Of a stretch of DNA of 64,000 bases, positions 47,620-57,382 are shown one piece after another. Every line of letters begins with the position of its first letter. The stretch's first letter is position 1. The DNA lies in assembly GCA_964017195.1 (NCBI GenBank), contig OZ024892.1, forward strand, positions 4,198,366 through 4,262,365, written 5' to 3'. Position numbers and translations under genes: made by a program. Source of the DNA: Siderastrea radians. Lineage: Eukaryota; Cnidaria; Anthozoa; Scleractinia; Rhizangiidae. The notes under the pieces are model-generated. The model had not been told where the DNA came from, ran no database searches, and saw only the letters and a program-made list of their open reading frames with translations.

Positions 47620-47943
47620 ATGGAACAAAAAGTGCCACAGGAGGCTATGGTTCGTGGATCAAACAACTGTCAACTTTCTGAGGCCATTTATAACCTCCCT
47701 CCAGAGCCTTGTGAAATAATTTACAAGGAGTATCTCGCCATAAAACTGACGCAGCGAGCGGCTCTGGGCTGGATCGAGGTGCATGAGGCTCTTAAAGAGG
47801 CGCCTTTCTGCGAAAAACAAGGACGAATCGTAAATGTTTTGTTTTGTAGGAAATGTGTCACTTGCGGTCGGAATGGGCTCTGTTACGCGTGTAACAAAAA
47901 TGGAGTTTATCACTTGGATCAACGTTTGAAACGGTTTCTTTAA
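47620..47943 (+). CDS. Small Cys-rich Polinton protein, unknown function
   Basis: An intact 107-aa ORF immediately inside the left inverted repeat. The first ATG in frame is at 47620. The second half has a compact cysteine cluster (FCRKCVTCGRNGLCYACNKN), which suggests a zinc-binding fold. No family was recognised. It converges on the fibre gene and is one of the few ORFs in the element without a visible lesion. Confidence 0.55.
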   Translation: MEQKVPQEAMVRGSNNCQLSEAIYNLPPEPCEIIYKEYLAIKLTQRAALGWIEVHEALKEAPFCEKQGRIVNVLFCRKCVTCGRNGLCYACNKNGVYHLDQRLKRFL

Positions 47944-47970
47944 GACCATAAATGATTAGATGTCCAACTT

Positions 47971-49324
47971 TTAGGAATGATATATCACGGACCGTGCCGT
48001 GCAGGTCGAGAAATATGTATTGCGGTGGTCAGCTACTCCTTCTGTGAAACTAGATAAGTGTTTTGGTGTACTTCTCGAATGTTTTGGTTGTATAATTAGA
48101 AATTGAAATCGTCGTGGCTTGTGGTGTCTCACACTCACCTCATTCATTTCTGGTGGAAACCATTCCACAACCATCGTGTAGTAACCGACCGGAAGTGGAT
48201 GGAGGTTAAAACCGAGGCGTGATCGGTACTGGTCAAACAGGAGTTTGAGAGTGTAAGCATTTTTATTTATTTGATGTGGAGATTCGGGAAAATCGTTGAT
48301 GCCCAAAACATCGATGTTGTTTTCACTCGACGATTCATCAGTGTCTTCCATCAAGTATCTGAAGACGTCCTTTTTATTTACCGATCTACTGATATGTGTT
48401 TCATTGAGTTGTTTAATTTTGTTGTTAACAAACTCGACGCATGCGGCGTCTCTCTGGTTTGATGGAAGCTCAAGATTGGTAATTGAATGATTTTTCATGT
48501 CAATGTGAGCCGCTTTATCCAGTTGTTTTTTCAAGCTGATTGTCGACATACTTTTTGTTTGTGGCTTGATCTACCTCTTCTGGGTCTTTTACGTTGTAGA
48601 GTGTATTATTATTCATATCAATGCTTGCTTCCATTTTCCCACCTTCCTTTTTTGAAAGAAAGATATCTCTCGTGTCCTGATAGTTTATTACCTTTGTCAG
48701 ATCACCGTGGATAGGATAAGGGTTGCTTTTTAACCGCAAAATATCGTACTTATTTTGCATGTCAATATCAGCTGCTTTATCCAGTTTTTTTACAAGCTGA
48801 TTATCGACATACTTTTTGTTTGTGGCTTGATCTACCTGTTCTGGGTCTTTTACGTTGTAGAGTGTATTATTATTCATATCAATGCTTGCTTCCATTTTCC
48901 CACCTTCCGTTTTTGAAAGAAAGATATTTTTTGTGTCCTGATAGTTTATTACTTTTCACAGATCACCTTGGATAGGATAAGTGTTGCTTTTCAACCGCAA
49001 AATATCGTACTTATTTTGCATGTCAATATCAGCGGCACCGCTGGCACTACCCTCAGGTCCAGGATCACCTTTGTCGCCTTTTGGACCCTGCGGTCCATCT
49101 CGCCCTTGGGGTCCCTGTGGACCGCCAACCCCTTGCAGACCCTGCGGTCCATTTTGCCCTTGGGGTCCCTGTGGACCGGCCTCCCCTCGAGGACCCTTCT
49201 CTCCTCGGGGGCCAATCGGACCTTGTGGTCCCGCGGGGCCTATATCACCCCTCGGCCCAGGAGGACCCACCGTTTCACTTGTCGTTTGGCTAGTTTCACC
49301 GATTCGGCTGTTAATATACCCCAT
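47971..49324 (-). pseudogene. Collagen-like fibre/spike protein gene, broken
   Basis: The start at 49324 abuts the ATPase stop (49325-49327). After about 19 residues come roughly 24 uninterrupted Gly-X-Y triplets ([19 protein letters not shown] at the start), then about two copies of an 87-residue module ([47 protein letters not shown]) encoded by a 260-bp direct repeat, and a unique C-terminal domain of about 150 residues. A collagen stalk, repeats and a terminal head suggest a virion fibre used for attachment; this is inference. Lesions are an in-frame TGA in the first module near 48958 and a +1 insertion near 48530 just before the C-terminal domain. Confidence 0.75.
48507..49027. repeat. 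260-bp tandem repeat within the fibre gene
   Basis: Two adjacent units (about 48507-48766 and 48767-49026) share near-identical sequence such as GAGTGTATTATTATTCATAT. They encode the repeated stalk module. Confidence 0.88.
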
Positions 49325-50380
49325 TTATATATCTTCATCGAAATTTTTCTTCATTAATTTTTGGGGCTTGTCATAGTAAAAGAAAATATTTTTTTATCGG
49401 TGGCGCGATCTAACGTGTCATGATCAACACCTATCTCGTCCGCAATCCGCTTGTTTTCTCGTGGAAGAAATCTGAAAATACAAAAATGGCTGCAGTTATC
49501 CCGGATATTTTTCGGTACCTTGTAGAAGGTTTGAGTAAGGTAAAAAACGCAGCAGTTTCTGTGCCGTCAGTTGATAAAATAATTTATGATGCTGTTTTGG
49601 TTGCTTTCACAAACCAGATCATCAAAGACAACAATTTTTTGGTTGTCCACCGGTAGCTCCTCGAGTGGAATGATTTCATCACCGGGAGCCTCGATGACCT
49701 CGTAACCAACCTTGGGGTTGATTCGTTCAGCAAAGTCCTGCAAAAGAGCCTGGTATTTGTTCTGGTGCAGGTTCTTTGAAAAGAGGTAAATTTTATCAAA
49801 CTCTCGGAAACAGTAAACTTTGCATGGACCACCGTAACAAAGTAAAAGTACCGGATCCTGTGGTAAAGGATCTAACCAGCAAAAAATAAAGAACCAAGTA
49901 CGATAAAAAAGCAATGCTGATTCAACGGTAGGGAAACTGTATATTTACCAATATGTCAAAAGGCACAGCCTTTCTTCTTCAGGGTCTTACAGATAATGAC
50001 TCTAAGGGCAAAAACGTTACAATTTAAACTAGGGGTATAAAATATGATACTATATTATTATTGTTATTTAGGTATCATATATTATACCCTTAGTTTAAAT
50101 TGTAACGTTTTTGCCCTTAGAGTCATTATCTGTAAGACCCTGAAGAAGAAAGGCTGTGCCTTTTGAAATATTGGTAAATATACAGTTTCCCTACCGTTGA
50201 ATCAGCATTGCTTTTTTTATCAAACTCTAGCAACTCATAAAGCATATGCAGTAATATATTTGTTTTGCCAGAATTACTGGGTCCACAAATTAGCATCCGG
50301 AAAACATCGGTGGGCATGCAAGGGTGGCCTTGCATGTAGCTACTCTTGAAAAAACCTGGGTCATAATTTGGAATCTTCAT
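49325..50380 (-). pseudogene. FtsK/HerA-type DNA-packaging ATPase (A32-like), broken and interrupted
   Basis: This ATPase pumps genomic DNA into the capsid. The start is at 50380. Walker A is LICGPSNSGKTNILLHM; after an insertion, the frame continues with IYLFSKNLHQNKYQ and Walker B KIVVFDDLVCE, then an Arg-finger/sensor region (RHRNCCVFYLTQTFYKVPK, NCSHFCIFRFL). Lesions are a 411-bp insertion at about 49805-50215, an in-frame TGA at 49567-49569 and a frameshift in an A/T run near 49390. It is divergent from the 50413 gene with only 32 bp between the starts; ATATAAT in that gap could serve as a TATA box. Confidence 0.85.
49805..50215. mobile_element. 411-bp insertion with 320-bp palindrome, 13-bp target duplication
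   Basis: TTTATCAAACTCT occurs at 49792-49804 and again at 50216-50228, flanking the insertion. Within it, 49902-50221 folds into an almost perfect hairpin with arms of about 140 bp (for example AACGGTAGGGAAACTGTATA on the left). The first 97 bp are unique. It interrupts the packaging ATPase after its Walker A region. Confidence 0.8.
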
Positions 50381-50412
50381 TTTTTTGGTTTCTATATAAT
50401 CACGCTGGAATT

Positions 50413-51357
50413 ATGTCAATACAAAAGTGGCATCAGTTGGCTGAGGAAAAGTCGGCGGTCGATCAGCAAACACAAGACATTCACCAAAAATTTAGAATGA
50501 ACAAAATAAGCAAAGAGTTTGGTCAGCTTTCAAGGGAGGAGCTTTTTAAACCAATTACAAAAGGGCTTGATGAAAAGAGCAGCACCACAACGAAAGAGGT
50601 GGAGGAAAGTCACGATTATGCAATGGATGAATTTGACAGAACCAACCCGTTTGGTGATGAATTCAGACCGGATGCCCCAACACCAACCCCATCACCACCA
50701 CCACCACCAGAACCTACATCACCACCCCCATATGATGATGATGATGATGATGGTGATGATGATTTTTCACTACCACCCCCACCGCTGATGGAAGAAACAT
50801 CCAAACGAAAAGAGTGGGCGAAGCCGGAACCGGTCGAGCTGGAATATCATGAATCAACCCGGTTGCAAACGATCAATCGGCTGATTACGCAATATGGAAA
50901 TGACCCCAATTACAGAGTAAAAAGTAAAACATCTCCATTTCATGGTTATACCATGAAGGACCTCGAAAAAGAAAGAAATGAGATCTATGCAAGAAGGGCA
51001 ACCCAACCTCTATCGAAACAGCTGGAGGAGGGAAAGAAGAGCCTAAAGTCCACACCCCCATGCAAAAGTAAAGAATCTTCTCCAACCTCCCTGGAAAAAG
51101 CTGTCATGAACCGAAGACCTTTTGTTGAGCCTTCAGACGATGAAGAGGACTCTTCTGTGCAAGATTGGGAAACCGAAGAAAGTGGCATCGCTAGTGCTGA
51201 CAAATTGATTCACCAACTTTATGTGAGCTTAGGATCGATCAAAGCAGGAAACAGTTCAATAAAACTAAAACATCAGGTATTTTCTCTGCTTAATTCACTT
51301 GTTGGACTCGGCGCAATCGACAAGAAGCAAAAGAAAAAATTGTTCATAATTATATAG
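50413..51357 (+). CDS. Polinton Pro-rich protein with PPPY motif, unknown function
   Basis: An intact 314-aa ORF read from the ATG at 50413 (MSIQKWHQLAEEKSAVDQQ). The N-terminal third is charged and helical. A Pro/Thr-rich linker follows (TPTPSPPPPPEPTSPPPY) and runs into an Asp-rich stretch. The C-terminus has a compact hydrophobic segment (LKHQVFSLLNSLVGLGAID). PPPY is the consensus of viral late domains that bind NEDD4-family WW domains; whether it acts that way here is inference. The position between the ATPase and penton genes suggests a virion structural or assembly role. It has no visible lesion. Confidence 0.65.
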   Translation: MSIQKWHQLAEEKSAVDQQTQDIHQKFRMNKISKEFGQLSREELFKPITKGLDEKSSTTTKEVEESHDYAMDEFDRTNPFGDEFRPDAPTPTPSPPPPPEPTSPPPYDDDDDDGDDDFSLPPPPLMEETSKRKEWAKPEPVELEYHESTRLQTINRLITQYGNDPNYRVKSKTSPFHGYTMKDLEKERNEIYARRATQPLSKQLEEGKKSLKSTPPCKSKESSPTSLEKAVMNRRPFVEPSDDEEDSSVQDWETEESGIASADKLIHQLYVSLGSIKAGNSSIKLKHQVFSLLNSLVGLGAIDKKQKKKLFIII

Positions 51358-51364
51358 ACCAATA

Positions 51365-52130
51365 ATGTCGTTAAATCTTTTGCTTGACTCGAGCCTCGCA
51401 AAACTGCAAAGAACTGGAGATCGCCAGGTTTCACACGATTTCACAATAAACTTTCAACCTCCGATTTACTTGGAGTCAGGAAACTATAAAGCCGCGCTTG
51501 ACGAACTTATTACAATGAGTTATTCATGGTACAACATCGATGCCTCTTATGGTAACAACAAAATTCGCTGGAGAAAGAAAAGTGAAGAGTGGCAGACCTT
51601 GGTTTTTCCGAACGGAATGTATGATTACGACGACATCAACCGTTTTCTTCAGACCCAAACCGGAAAAATAGACCCAAAAGACAAAGACAGTGATTACATT
51701 TTTACTCTGTATTTCGATTATACGTTATTCCGGGTTGTAATTCTGATGCATGAAAATTATGAGCTTGACCTTTCTGAAGGTAAGTTCGCAGAATTGCTTG
51801 GTTTTGAAAAAAAAGCTTTTGACGGGAAAAAAGAATTTTGTCGGAGCAATGATTCCGAATATCACAAGAAGTGTTGAATGGGTGTATCTCCACTGCAATC
51901 TGATCAGCCGGCTAGCAAACGATGTTCCAAGCGATGTCTTATACAGTTTTTCAACATTAGGGCTTCGGGCCAGTTGACCCTTTAAAAAAGAACCGAGACG
52001 GCTCAAGTGGCATCCTGTGAACAAAAGCATGATTAATTCAATAAGGATTTGGGTGACGGACGGAAGAGACAACCCCCTGGATCTCAACGGGATAGACGTT
52101 GCTGTCAGCATGTTGATTGAAAAAGAGTAA
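51365..52130 (+). pseudogene. Penton-like minor capsid protein, broken
   Basis: The ATG at 51365 lies 8 bp after the preceding stop. The N-terminal part (FTINFQPPIYLESGNYKAAL, SYSWYNID) and the C-terminal part (SIRIWVTDGRDNPLDLNGID) match the layout of Polinton/adintovirus penton-type minor capsid proteins, which form the pentameric vertices. Lesions are a frameshift between about 51820 and 51845 and an in-frame TGA at 51975-51977. It stands between the Pro-rich protein and a basic protein, in the usual capsid gene cluster. Confidence 0.72.
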
Positions 52131-52160
52131 GGATTTTGTGTTGTCTTTAATATAGACACC

Positions 52161-52538
52161 ATGAATCACCCAAGTGAGTGGACAAAATTTTTTGACCAAA
52201 ACGTTGGAAGGTATCGATATAAACGCAAGGGGTCGGGCTTGATCCGTTACACTCTTACGGCTATCGGAAAAGCATTCAAAGGCACTACAAAAAATGTGGT
52301 GAAGACAGCCGCCGACAAGGCTGCAAAAACAGTCGCTGAAAAAGCGGGGCAGAAAGTTGGTGAAATTGCTGACGAAAAAGGGTCAAAACAAATTCAACAA
52401 ATACTGCGAAAGCGTAAGGTGTCGCAGGATGCTAAAAAGAAACTTGAAAACATTTTGCAAAACCAAGTGCCGAGAAAACCCTCTCTCTCCCCATCTACCG
52501 CCTTAAAATTAAATCGACTTTTGGCAAAGGAAATTTAA
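52161..52538 (+). CDS. Small basic Polinton protein, possible virion core protein
   Basis: An intact 125-aa ORF (MNHPSEWTKFFDQNVGRYR) that is Lys/Arg-rich with an amphipathic Ala/Lys helix in the middle (TAADKAAKTVAEKAGQKVG). No domain was recognised. The basic composition and position next to the major capsid gene suggest a DNA-binding core or scaffold role. Confidence 0.55.
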   Translation: MNHPSEWTKFFDQNVGRYRYKRKGSGLIRYTLTAIGKAFKGTTKNVVKTAADKAAKTVAEKAGQKVGEIADEKGSKQIQQILRKRKVSQDAKKKLENILQNQVPRKPSLSPSTALKLNRLLAKEI

Positions 52539-52577
52539 TTGAAACATTTTTTCCTTAGTATAACCGTTTGTGTTAAG

Positions 52578-53798
52578 ATGTTTAGATCACAACCATATCT
52601 TGAGAAGGATGAATACGTCCAAGTAAATTTGGACAGTCCACTCACATATCCGGGGAATAACCAAACGCGAAAAAAGTCGCGCTTCGCATTCGCCGTAAAA
52701 GATTGGGACAATTTTTATGACTGGTACAATGCTTATTTCCGCGTCCATTTTAAGTTTGAGGTCGTAACAAATGGAGCAAACATTGGCGCTGACAGCCAAT
52801 CGGCCCCGATCAACGGTTCTTTTTCGTTGATCAAAAGATTGAATCTTAAATCAGCGGGGAAAAATCTATAGAGGGCACCGATATCCACAAGGTAATTTTC
52901 ATCAAAAACCTGCTTGACTTTTCGGACGATTTTTCGAGAAGCGTGGCTAAAAACCAATTTTGGTATCTTGACTCTGACGCCACCACAGTGACTGATGGCA
53001 ATGCGACGAACGCCGGAATGCGGGCAAGGGCACTTCTGTCACATGAAGGTGAGACAGTTCAAACTATTATCCCATTGAACCGATACTCCTTCTTCGAAGG
53101 TCTATCAGACAGGCTGCTGCCACCAATGCAACTTGAGTTTGAAATTGTTCTGCAAGACGACAGAGAAATGATTTTCCAAAACGATGGAACAGCTCCAAGG
53201 ATTGTCGTCCGTAGATTGGAGTTGTGGGTGCGACAATTACAGTTTACTGGCCAAGGACAAACCCTGGTCAATGAAACTTTCTTGCGACCAACCCAATGTA
53301 AATACCTGAAAGAAGTTTTGTATGACAGCAGCTCCCGAAGGGATGCAAATGGTACGTGGTTGATTACACCTGCGGTAAAAAAACCCGAAGCATGTGTTCG
53401 TATTTCTTCAACAAACCCGGAAACAAAATTCTTATATGCAAAACCCTTACATCTTTGACACATTCAATACCGACGGTGATAACTCCGCAAGATTAGCCAC
53501 TTGTCGCCTTCAACACGGCACAAGCTTTTATCCTGAGCTTGACTACGACCATGACTTTAAAATAAGAATTTTGAATGGTTTAATCAATTTCAGATACAGA
53601 AAGAACGACTACAACACCAGCGTTCAGCTGCAGCTCAACAACTTCCAGGAGTTGTACCCAATTATCTACTTTGATCTACGAAACACCAAAGAAAGTGTGA
53701 CAGGCTACGGGAAAAAGCTCGAATTCCATTACAAACTGAATGAAGCCTCTAACGCTCAAGATTACAAAATATTTGCCGCGGTTTTGAATGAGGAATAA
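52578..53798 (+). pseudogene. Polinton major capsid protein (double jelly-roll), broken
   Basis: The major capsid protein builds the hexon-like pseudo-hexameric capsomers. The ATG is at 52578 (MFRSQPYLEKDEYVQVNLD). The first third includes KDWDNFYDWYNAYFRVHFK; the middle has FEGLSDRLLPPMQLEFEI and RRLELWVRQL; the last third has NPYIFDTFNTDGDNSARLA and FHYKLNEASN. The combined length of about 400 codons is typical for Polinton capsid proteins. Two frameshifts break it, near 52850 and between about 53395 and 53445. Reading frames return to homology each time, so the lesions are small indels in an otherwise complete gene. Confidence 0.85.
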
Positions 53799-53871
53799 TT
53801 TGTGCTCAAGCAAATTGGGAATGAACTTGTCGCCGTCTAAAAAAATCTCAATTACTGAATATATACGCAAG

Positions 53872-54566
53872 ATGGCTACAACTTATCATCCATATAAAAT
53901 AGCGCTGACCGATAGTCAGAAAAAGAAACTACAAAAGGCTTATGTTTCGAAAACAGCTGTGGCTCTGAGGGTAAAACCGGAGCAAATTGGACGCGGCGAC
54001 GAACTCCTTCTCACTGCTACTCAAACCTCACGAGTGAAAAAAACAGCCGCGGCAGGGAAAGGGCTTGAGCTCAAATTAAGCCAGACCCAGATTCAAAATA
54101 CTGCGCAGCGTGGTGGAAACTTGTTTTCTGCTGTGCTTGGTTTGGCATGACCTTTGATAAAGCCAGCCCTAGGGGCGTTAGCAAGTGCTGGTTTGAGTTT
54201 CGGCGCTGAAAAGGTGCTGAAACAAATATTTGGAAAGGGCTTTGGGTCGAAGGAAATTGAACTTTACAAACTTACCCAGATGATGAATCCTGCTCAGAAA
54301 AAGGAAGTGGAACGATATCTTGTCGGACAAGGTGTTGTAAGGCGAGTTGTGGCACAATACGGCGGTTTCTTTGGTATGTTAGCGTCCATCGGAGTACCTT
54401 TGGCTATCGACTTAGTCAAAAAGATACTCGGGAAAGGCTTGCAAACTCAACCACCACGTCCACGTCGCTCCCCCCCCGACCCCCACCTCCACCTCCAAAG
54501 GGAAGAGGAATGCAAATGCGACCCCCACCTTTCTTCGGAACTTGGGATGATTATAAAAAAAAATAG
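53872..54566 (+). pseudogene. pX-like minor virion protein with hydrophobic glycine-rich segment, broken
   Basis: The start MATTYHPYKIALTDSQKKKL is characteristic, as I recall, of a protein found beside the capsid gene in Polintons and adintoviruses and compared with adenovirus core protein X. It continues with AAAGKGLELKLSQTQIQNTA, then a hydrophobic membrane-like segment (GALASAGLSFGAEKVLKQIF), and ends in a Pro-rich tail with PPPFFGTWDDY. Lesions are an in-frame TGA at 54148-54150 and a frameshift in a seven-C run near 54473. Its function in virion assembly or membrane disruption is inferred. Confidence 0.65.
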
Positions 54567-54577
54567 AGTTTAAAGAC

Positions 54578-55006
54578 ATGCCTCTTTCCAACATTGACCT
54601 TAGAAAATGGTGCGATTTTTTGCGCATTCCCATCAAAGGTATTTTTAGCAGAAATGAACCGAAACCTCCGTTTCATTCCCCGTGCATTATCAACTTGGGT
54701 GATTTTGAAAGTTTGGGAACTCATTGGGTGTGTTGTTGGCGTTCCAAAAATGGCACGTACGAGTATTTTGATTCATTTGGGCTTCCACCACCTCTAGAAT
54801 GGGAAAAGGAAATGTCAGTGCACGGAAAGAAACATTTTTTCAGAAACAACAACCAAATTCAATGGGAAGAAAGTGTGAGATGTGGTTATTACTGCCTTCT
54901 CTTTTTAAACGAAAGAAACAAAGGCACAATTTTCGTCAACATTTTGAAAATGTTCACCGACGATGTTCTTCAAAACGAAAGCATCGTAAAGAATTATTTT
55001 TCATAA
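54578..55006 (+). CDS. Adenain/Ulp1-like capsid maturation cysteine protease
   Basis: This protease cleaves capsid and core precursors during maturation. The intact ORF has 142 aa. Catalytic elements are in the adenain order: GTHWVCCW (His49), YFDSFG (Asp65), the oxyanion Gln95 in NNNQIQW and Cys102 in RCGYYCLLFL, with the Gln-to-Cys spacing of seven as in adenovirus protease. Length is shorter than adenain (about 200 aa) but usual for Polintons. It starts 12 bp after the preceding gene. This is the only core catalytic gene in the element without a visible lesion. Confidence 0.92.
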   Translation: MPLSNIDLRKWCDFLRIPIKGIFSRNEPKPPFHSPCIINLGDFESLGTHWVCCWRSKNGTYEYFDSFGLPPPLEWEKEMSVHGKKHFFRNNNQIQWEESVRCGYYCLLFLNERNKGTIFVNILKMFTDDVLQNESIVKNYFS

Positions 55007-55017
55007 GATATACAAAA

Positions 55018-55840
55018 ATGGAAGTGTACTGTGTGAAAGAAAAACGGCACACCCCCAATGTGAAAGGAAGTGAAAAGGTTGTAATTACAAAGAACAATCA
55101 AAAACTCTTAAAAACAAAATGCGCTAGTTGCGGAATAACAAAAACACGTTTTCTGCCGGGAAACTAGGCGAGCCCTCCCGAGCGGAGGGCGGTAGTGTTC
55201 TTGGTAATATCGCTATGACGGTGGGTGATCTAGCCATTGAAAAAGGAATCCCGTTTCTTGCGAAAAGAGGGCTCGAGGCTGGACGTTATTACGCGTCTGA
55301 AGCTTTGCAAGACCCCAATCTGCAAAAGAAAGCAATCAATTATACGCTAGACAAAGCCCGCCCAGTTTTTCAAAAAGTTGGCAGTGAGATGCTCGATCAA
55401 ATTTCAACCAAAGTTCGACCAAACAGACGCCACAAAACAGACAGACCGGATTTAGATGGGACGGGGATTGACATTCATTCAGCGATTGGAAAACTCCGCA
55501 AACCAATTGCAAAACGGGGTTGGACGTTACCGGGCCATATCATCCCCTTGAACAGCAGATGAACTACGATCCAGAAACAGGTCAGATTAAGCAAATATAT
55601 CAACAACCAACGGGGGCAACAGACGCGATCACCATGCAACATGACGTGGACTATGGTGTCTGTTCGAACCGAAACGAAAAATACGGTGAAAATGAAAAAA
55701 ATTGCAAACACAAAGCGGACAACAAAATGGTGAGGGCTCTCGACGCAGTTCCGTGGAAACAAAGGCAGTGGAGACATGCGGCAGCAAGGAGTACAATTAA
55801 TTTAAAACAAAACTTGGGGTTGGGTTTCAAACAGACGTAG
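55018..55840 (+). pseudogene. DUF5679 zinc domain plus parvovirus-type phospholipase A2, broken
   Basis: The ATG at 55018 starts a DUF5679-like zinc-binding segment (MEVYCVKEKRH, then KTKCASCGITKTRFL). A helical linker of about 130 residues follows (GDLAIEKGIPFLAKRGLE), and then a PLA2 domain with the calcium loop TGPYHPLEQQ and the catalytic His-Asp in MQHDVDYGVCS. Parvovirus VP1 uses such a domain to breach endosomal membranes during entry; a similar entry role here is inference. Frameshifts near 55150 and 55525 separate the three pieces. It converges with the minus-strand zinc-ribbon gene, overlapping by 14 bp. Confidence 0.78.
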
Positions 55841-56369
55841 TGCTGCCCCATTCATCAAACTCCTGTTTTGCGCGTCGCCTGGCTGCAAAGGATTTAGGAA
55901 GGCGATGAGAAATAGATTCCATAATTTCTTTTTTGCAGGGCCAGACTTCTGAAGGGACCATTTCAAAATAATTGTGCAGAAAGCAGGGATAGTTCACTGA
56001 CTTGCCGGTTTTCGCCTGAAATTGAGCAATAACATTTCCCAGAAAAGAGATCTGGTTGAAAGAAAACATTTCGTAAATTTTCCATTTCCGAAAAGCCTTT
56101 TTTAAATAAGCAGAGGGAGCAGCAGATCTGCCCGCACTCACCTCTTGGAACTGATCATCATCATATTCAAACACTCTATGGCATTCTGGGCATTCACGAC
56201 AGAACTCATTCATCATATTAACTAGGTGCACCTCGCATGAAGGACAATGATTAATCCTTGGCAGTTCATTAAACTTTTTTTCCACTATTTCTGAGGTCAG
56301 TTTGTAAAGGTCGCGCTCGACCAACTCCACACCTCGCAACCAACCAAATGGGTCGTCCATTTTTTTCAT
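55827..56369 (-). CDS. Zinc-ribbon protein, possibly VLTF3-like late transcription factor
   Basis: Intact ORF, start MKKMDDPFGWLRGVELVER (56369; an ATG at 56360 is also possible). A four-to-six-cysteine cluster (HCPSCEVHLV, then FCRECPECHRVFEYD) forms a probable zinc ribbon. A helical C-terminal half follows (PCFLHNYFEMVPSEVWPCKK). Poxvirus VLTF3-like factors occur in related viruses, and the cysteine layout is compatible, but I cannot confirm the match. It is divergent from the integrase gene, whose ATG (56373) is only three bases away. Confidence 0.5.
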   Translation of the reverse strand: MKKMDDPFGWLRGVELVERDLYKLTSEIVEKKFNELPRINHCPSCEVHLVNMMNEFCRECPECHRVFEYDDDQFQEVSAGRSAAPSAYLKKAFRKWKIYEMFSFNQISFLGNVIAQFQAKTGKSVNYPCFLHNYFEMVPSEVWPCKKEIMESISHRLPKSFAARRRAKQEFDEWGSTTSV

Positions 56370-56372
56370 TGT

Positions 56373-57382
56373 ATGATATACAATGAGCGCGCAAAGTTTC
56401 AAAAGGTTGTCAAAAATTTACTACAGCCCTCGAGGGTATTGGAAAGGGTTTGCAGCGACCAAAAATTAGCAGAAGCTGCGAAAGTCTCTGAAGATGTTGC
56501 TCAAAACTGGTTGGAGAAGCAAGCTCTTTGGCAGATTTACTTACCAGCGCCGCGGTACATTCCAAGACCGAAATTTGACGTGCCTGTTCCAAACAAAGTT
56601 CACCAAGCCGATCTTCTGTATCTCCCATACGATCGCCCACCACGGTCCCGTAAAACTTTTAAGTACGCCCTCACAGTGGTAGATGTGGCCTCTCGTTTCA
56701 AAGAGGCCGAGCCGTTGACTACAAAAGAGGCCAGAGAAGTCGCTGTTGCTCTGGAACAGATTTATAGCCGGAGCCCTTTGAATTGGCCAAAACTGCTTCA
56801 GGTAGATCCTGGTCGTGAGTTTATGGGCGCTGTGAATCAGCTGCTTTCGAAACATAATGTCGAGGTAAGACGCGGTCGTGTGGATATTCACCGTGATCAA
56901 GCTATCGTTGAAAGATTCAACCGCACCCTGGCTGAACGACTGTTTGGTCACCAATATGGGGTTGAAATGCGCCTCCCAGACGACAAAAGATCGACTGAAT
57001 GGGTGACACGATTACCCCCTGTTATTTCAGCTTTGAATAAAGAAGTCACTCGACTGACCGGTAAGAAACCCGCTGAGGCCATCAAAAAGAAACTGTTTCA
57101 GCGGACCCCTCGACCCCTTATTTGAGACCCGTTGGTGTGAAGGAAAAAAAGTTCCCCTCTGGTTCAAGTGTTCGCTATCTCTACCAACCCGGTGAACTTG
57201 AAGGTGGCCGCCGAAGAGCTACCGACCCAATCTGGTCTCTGAAAGTCTACGAGATTGAAAAGATTATGATAAAACCGGACGCACCGGTTATCTATTATTT
57301 GTTTGACGGTCCAAAACGCGGGCTTGTCCGTGAACAGCTGCTGGTTGTCCCTCCCGATACACAACTACCGCGAGCAATCTAA
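56373..57382 (+). pseudogene. Retroviral-type (Polinton) integrase, one frameshift
   Basis: The integrase inserts the element and makes a 5-6-bp target duplication. The core is a DDE fold: Asp80 in HQADLLYL, Asp145 in LQVDPGREFMG, Glu180 in RDQAIVERFNRTLAERLF, with the D-to-E spacing of 35 residues expected for this class. The N-terminal part is helical. After a single frameshift near 57115 the C-terminal domain continues (FPSGSSVRYLYQPGELEGG, REQLLVVPPDT), a typical small beta-barrel of Polinton integrases. The stop at 57380-57382 overlaps the PolB stop in a tail-to-tail arrangement. Confidence 0.9.

Noticed and set aside
48968..49376. Plus-strand Pro/Gly-rich ORFs of about 130 aa
   Set aside because: They are the antisense of the collagen repeat of the fibre gene.
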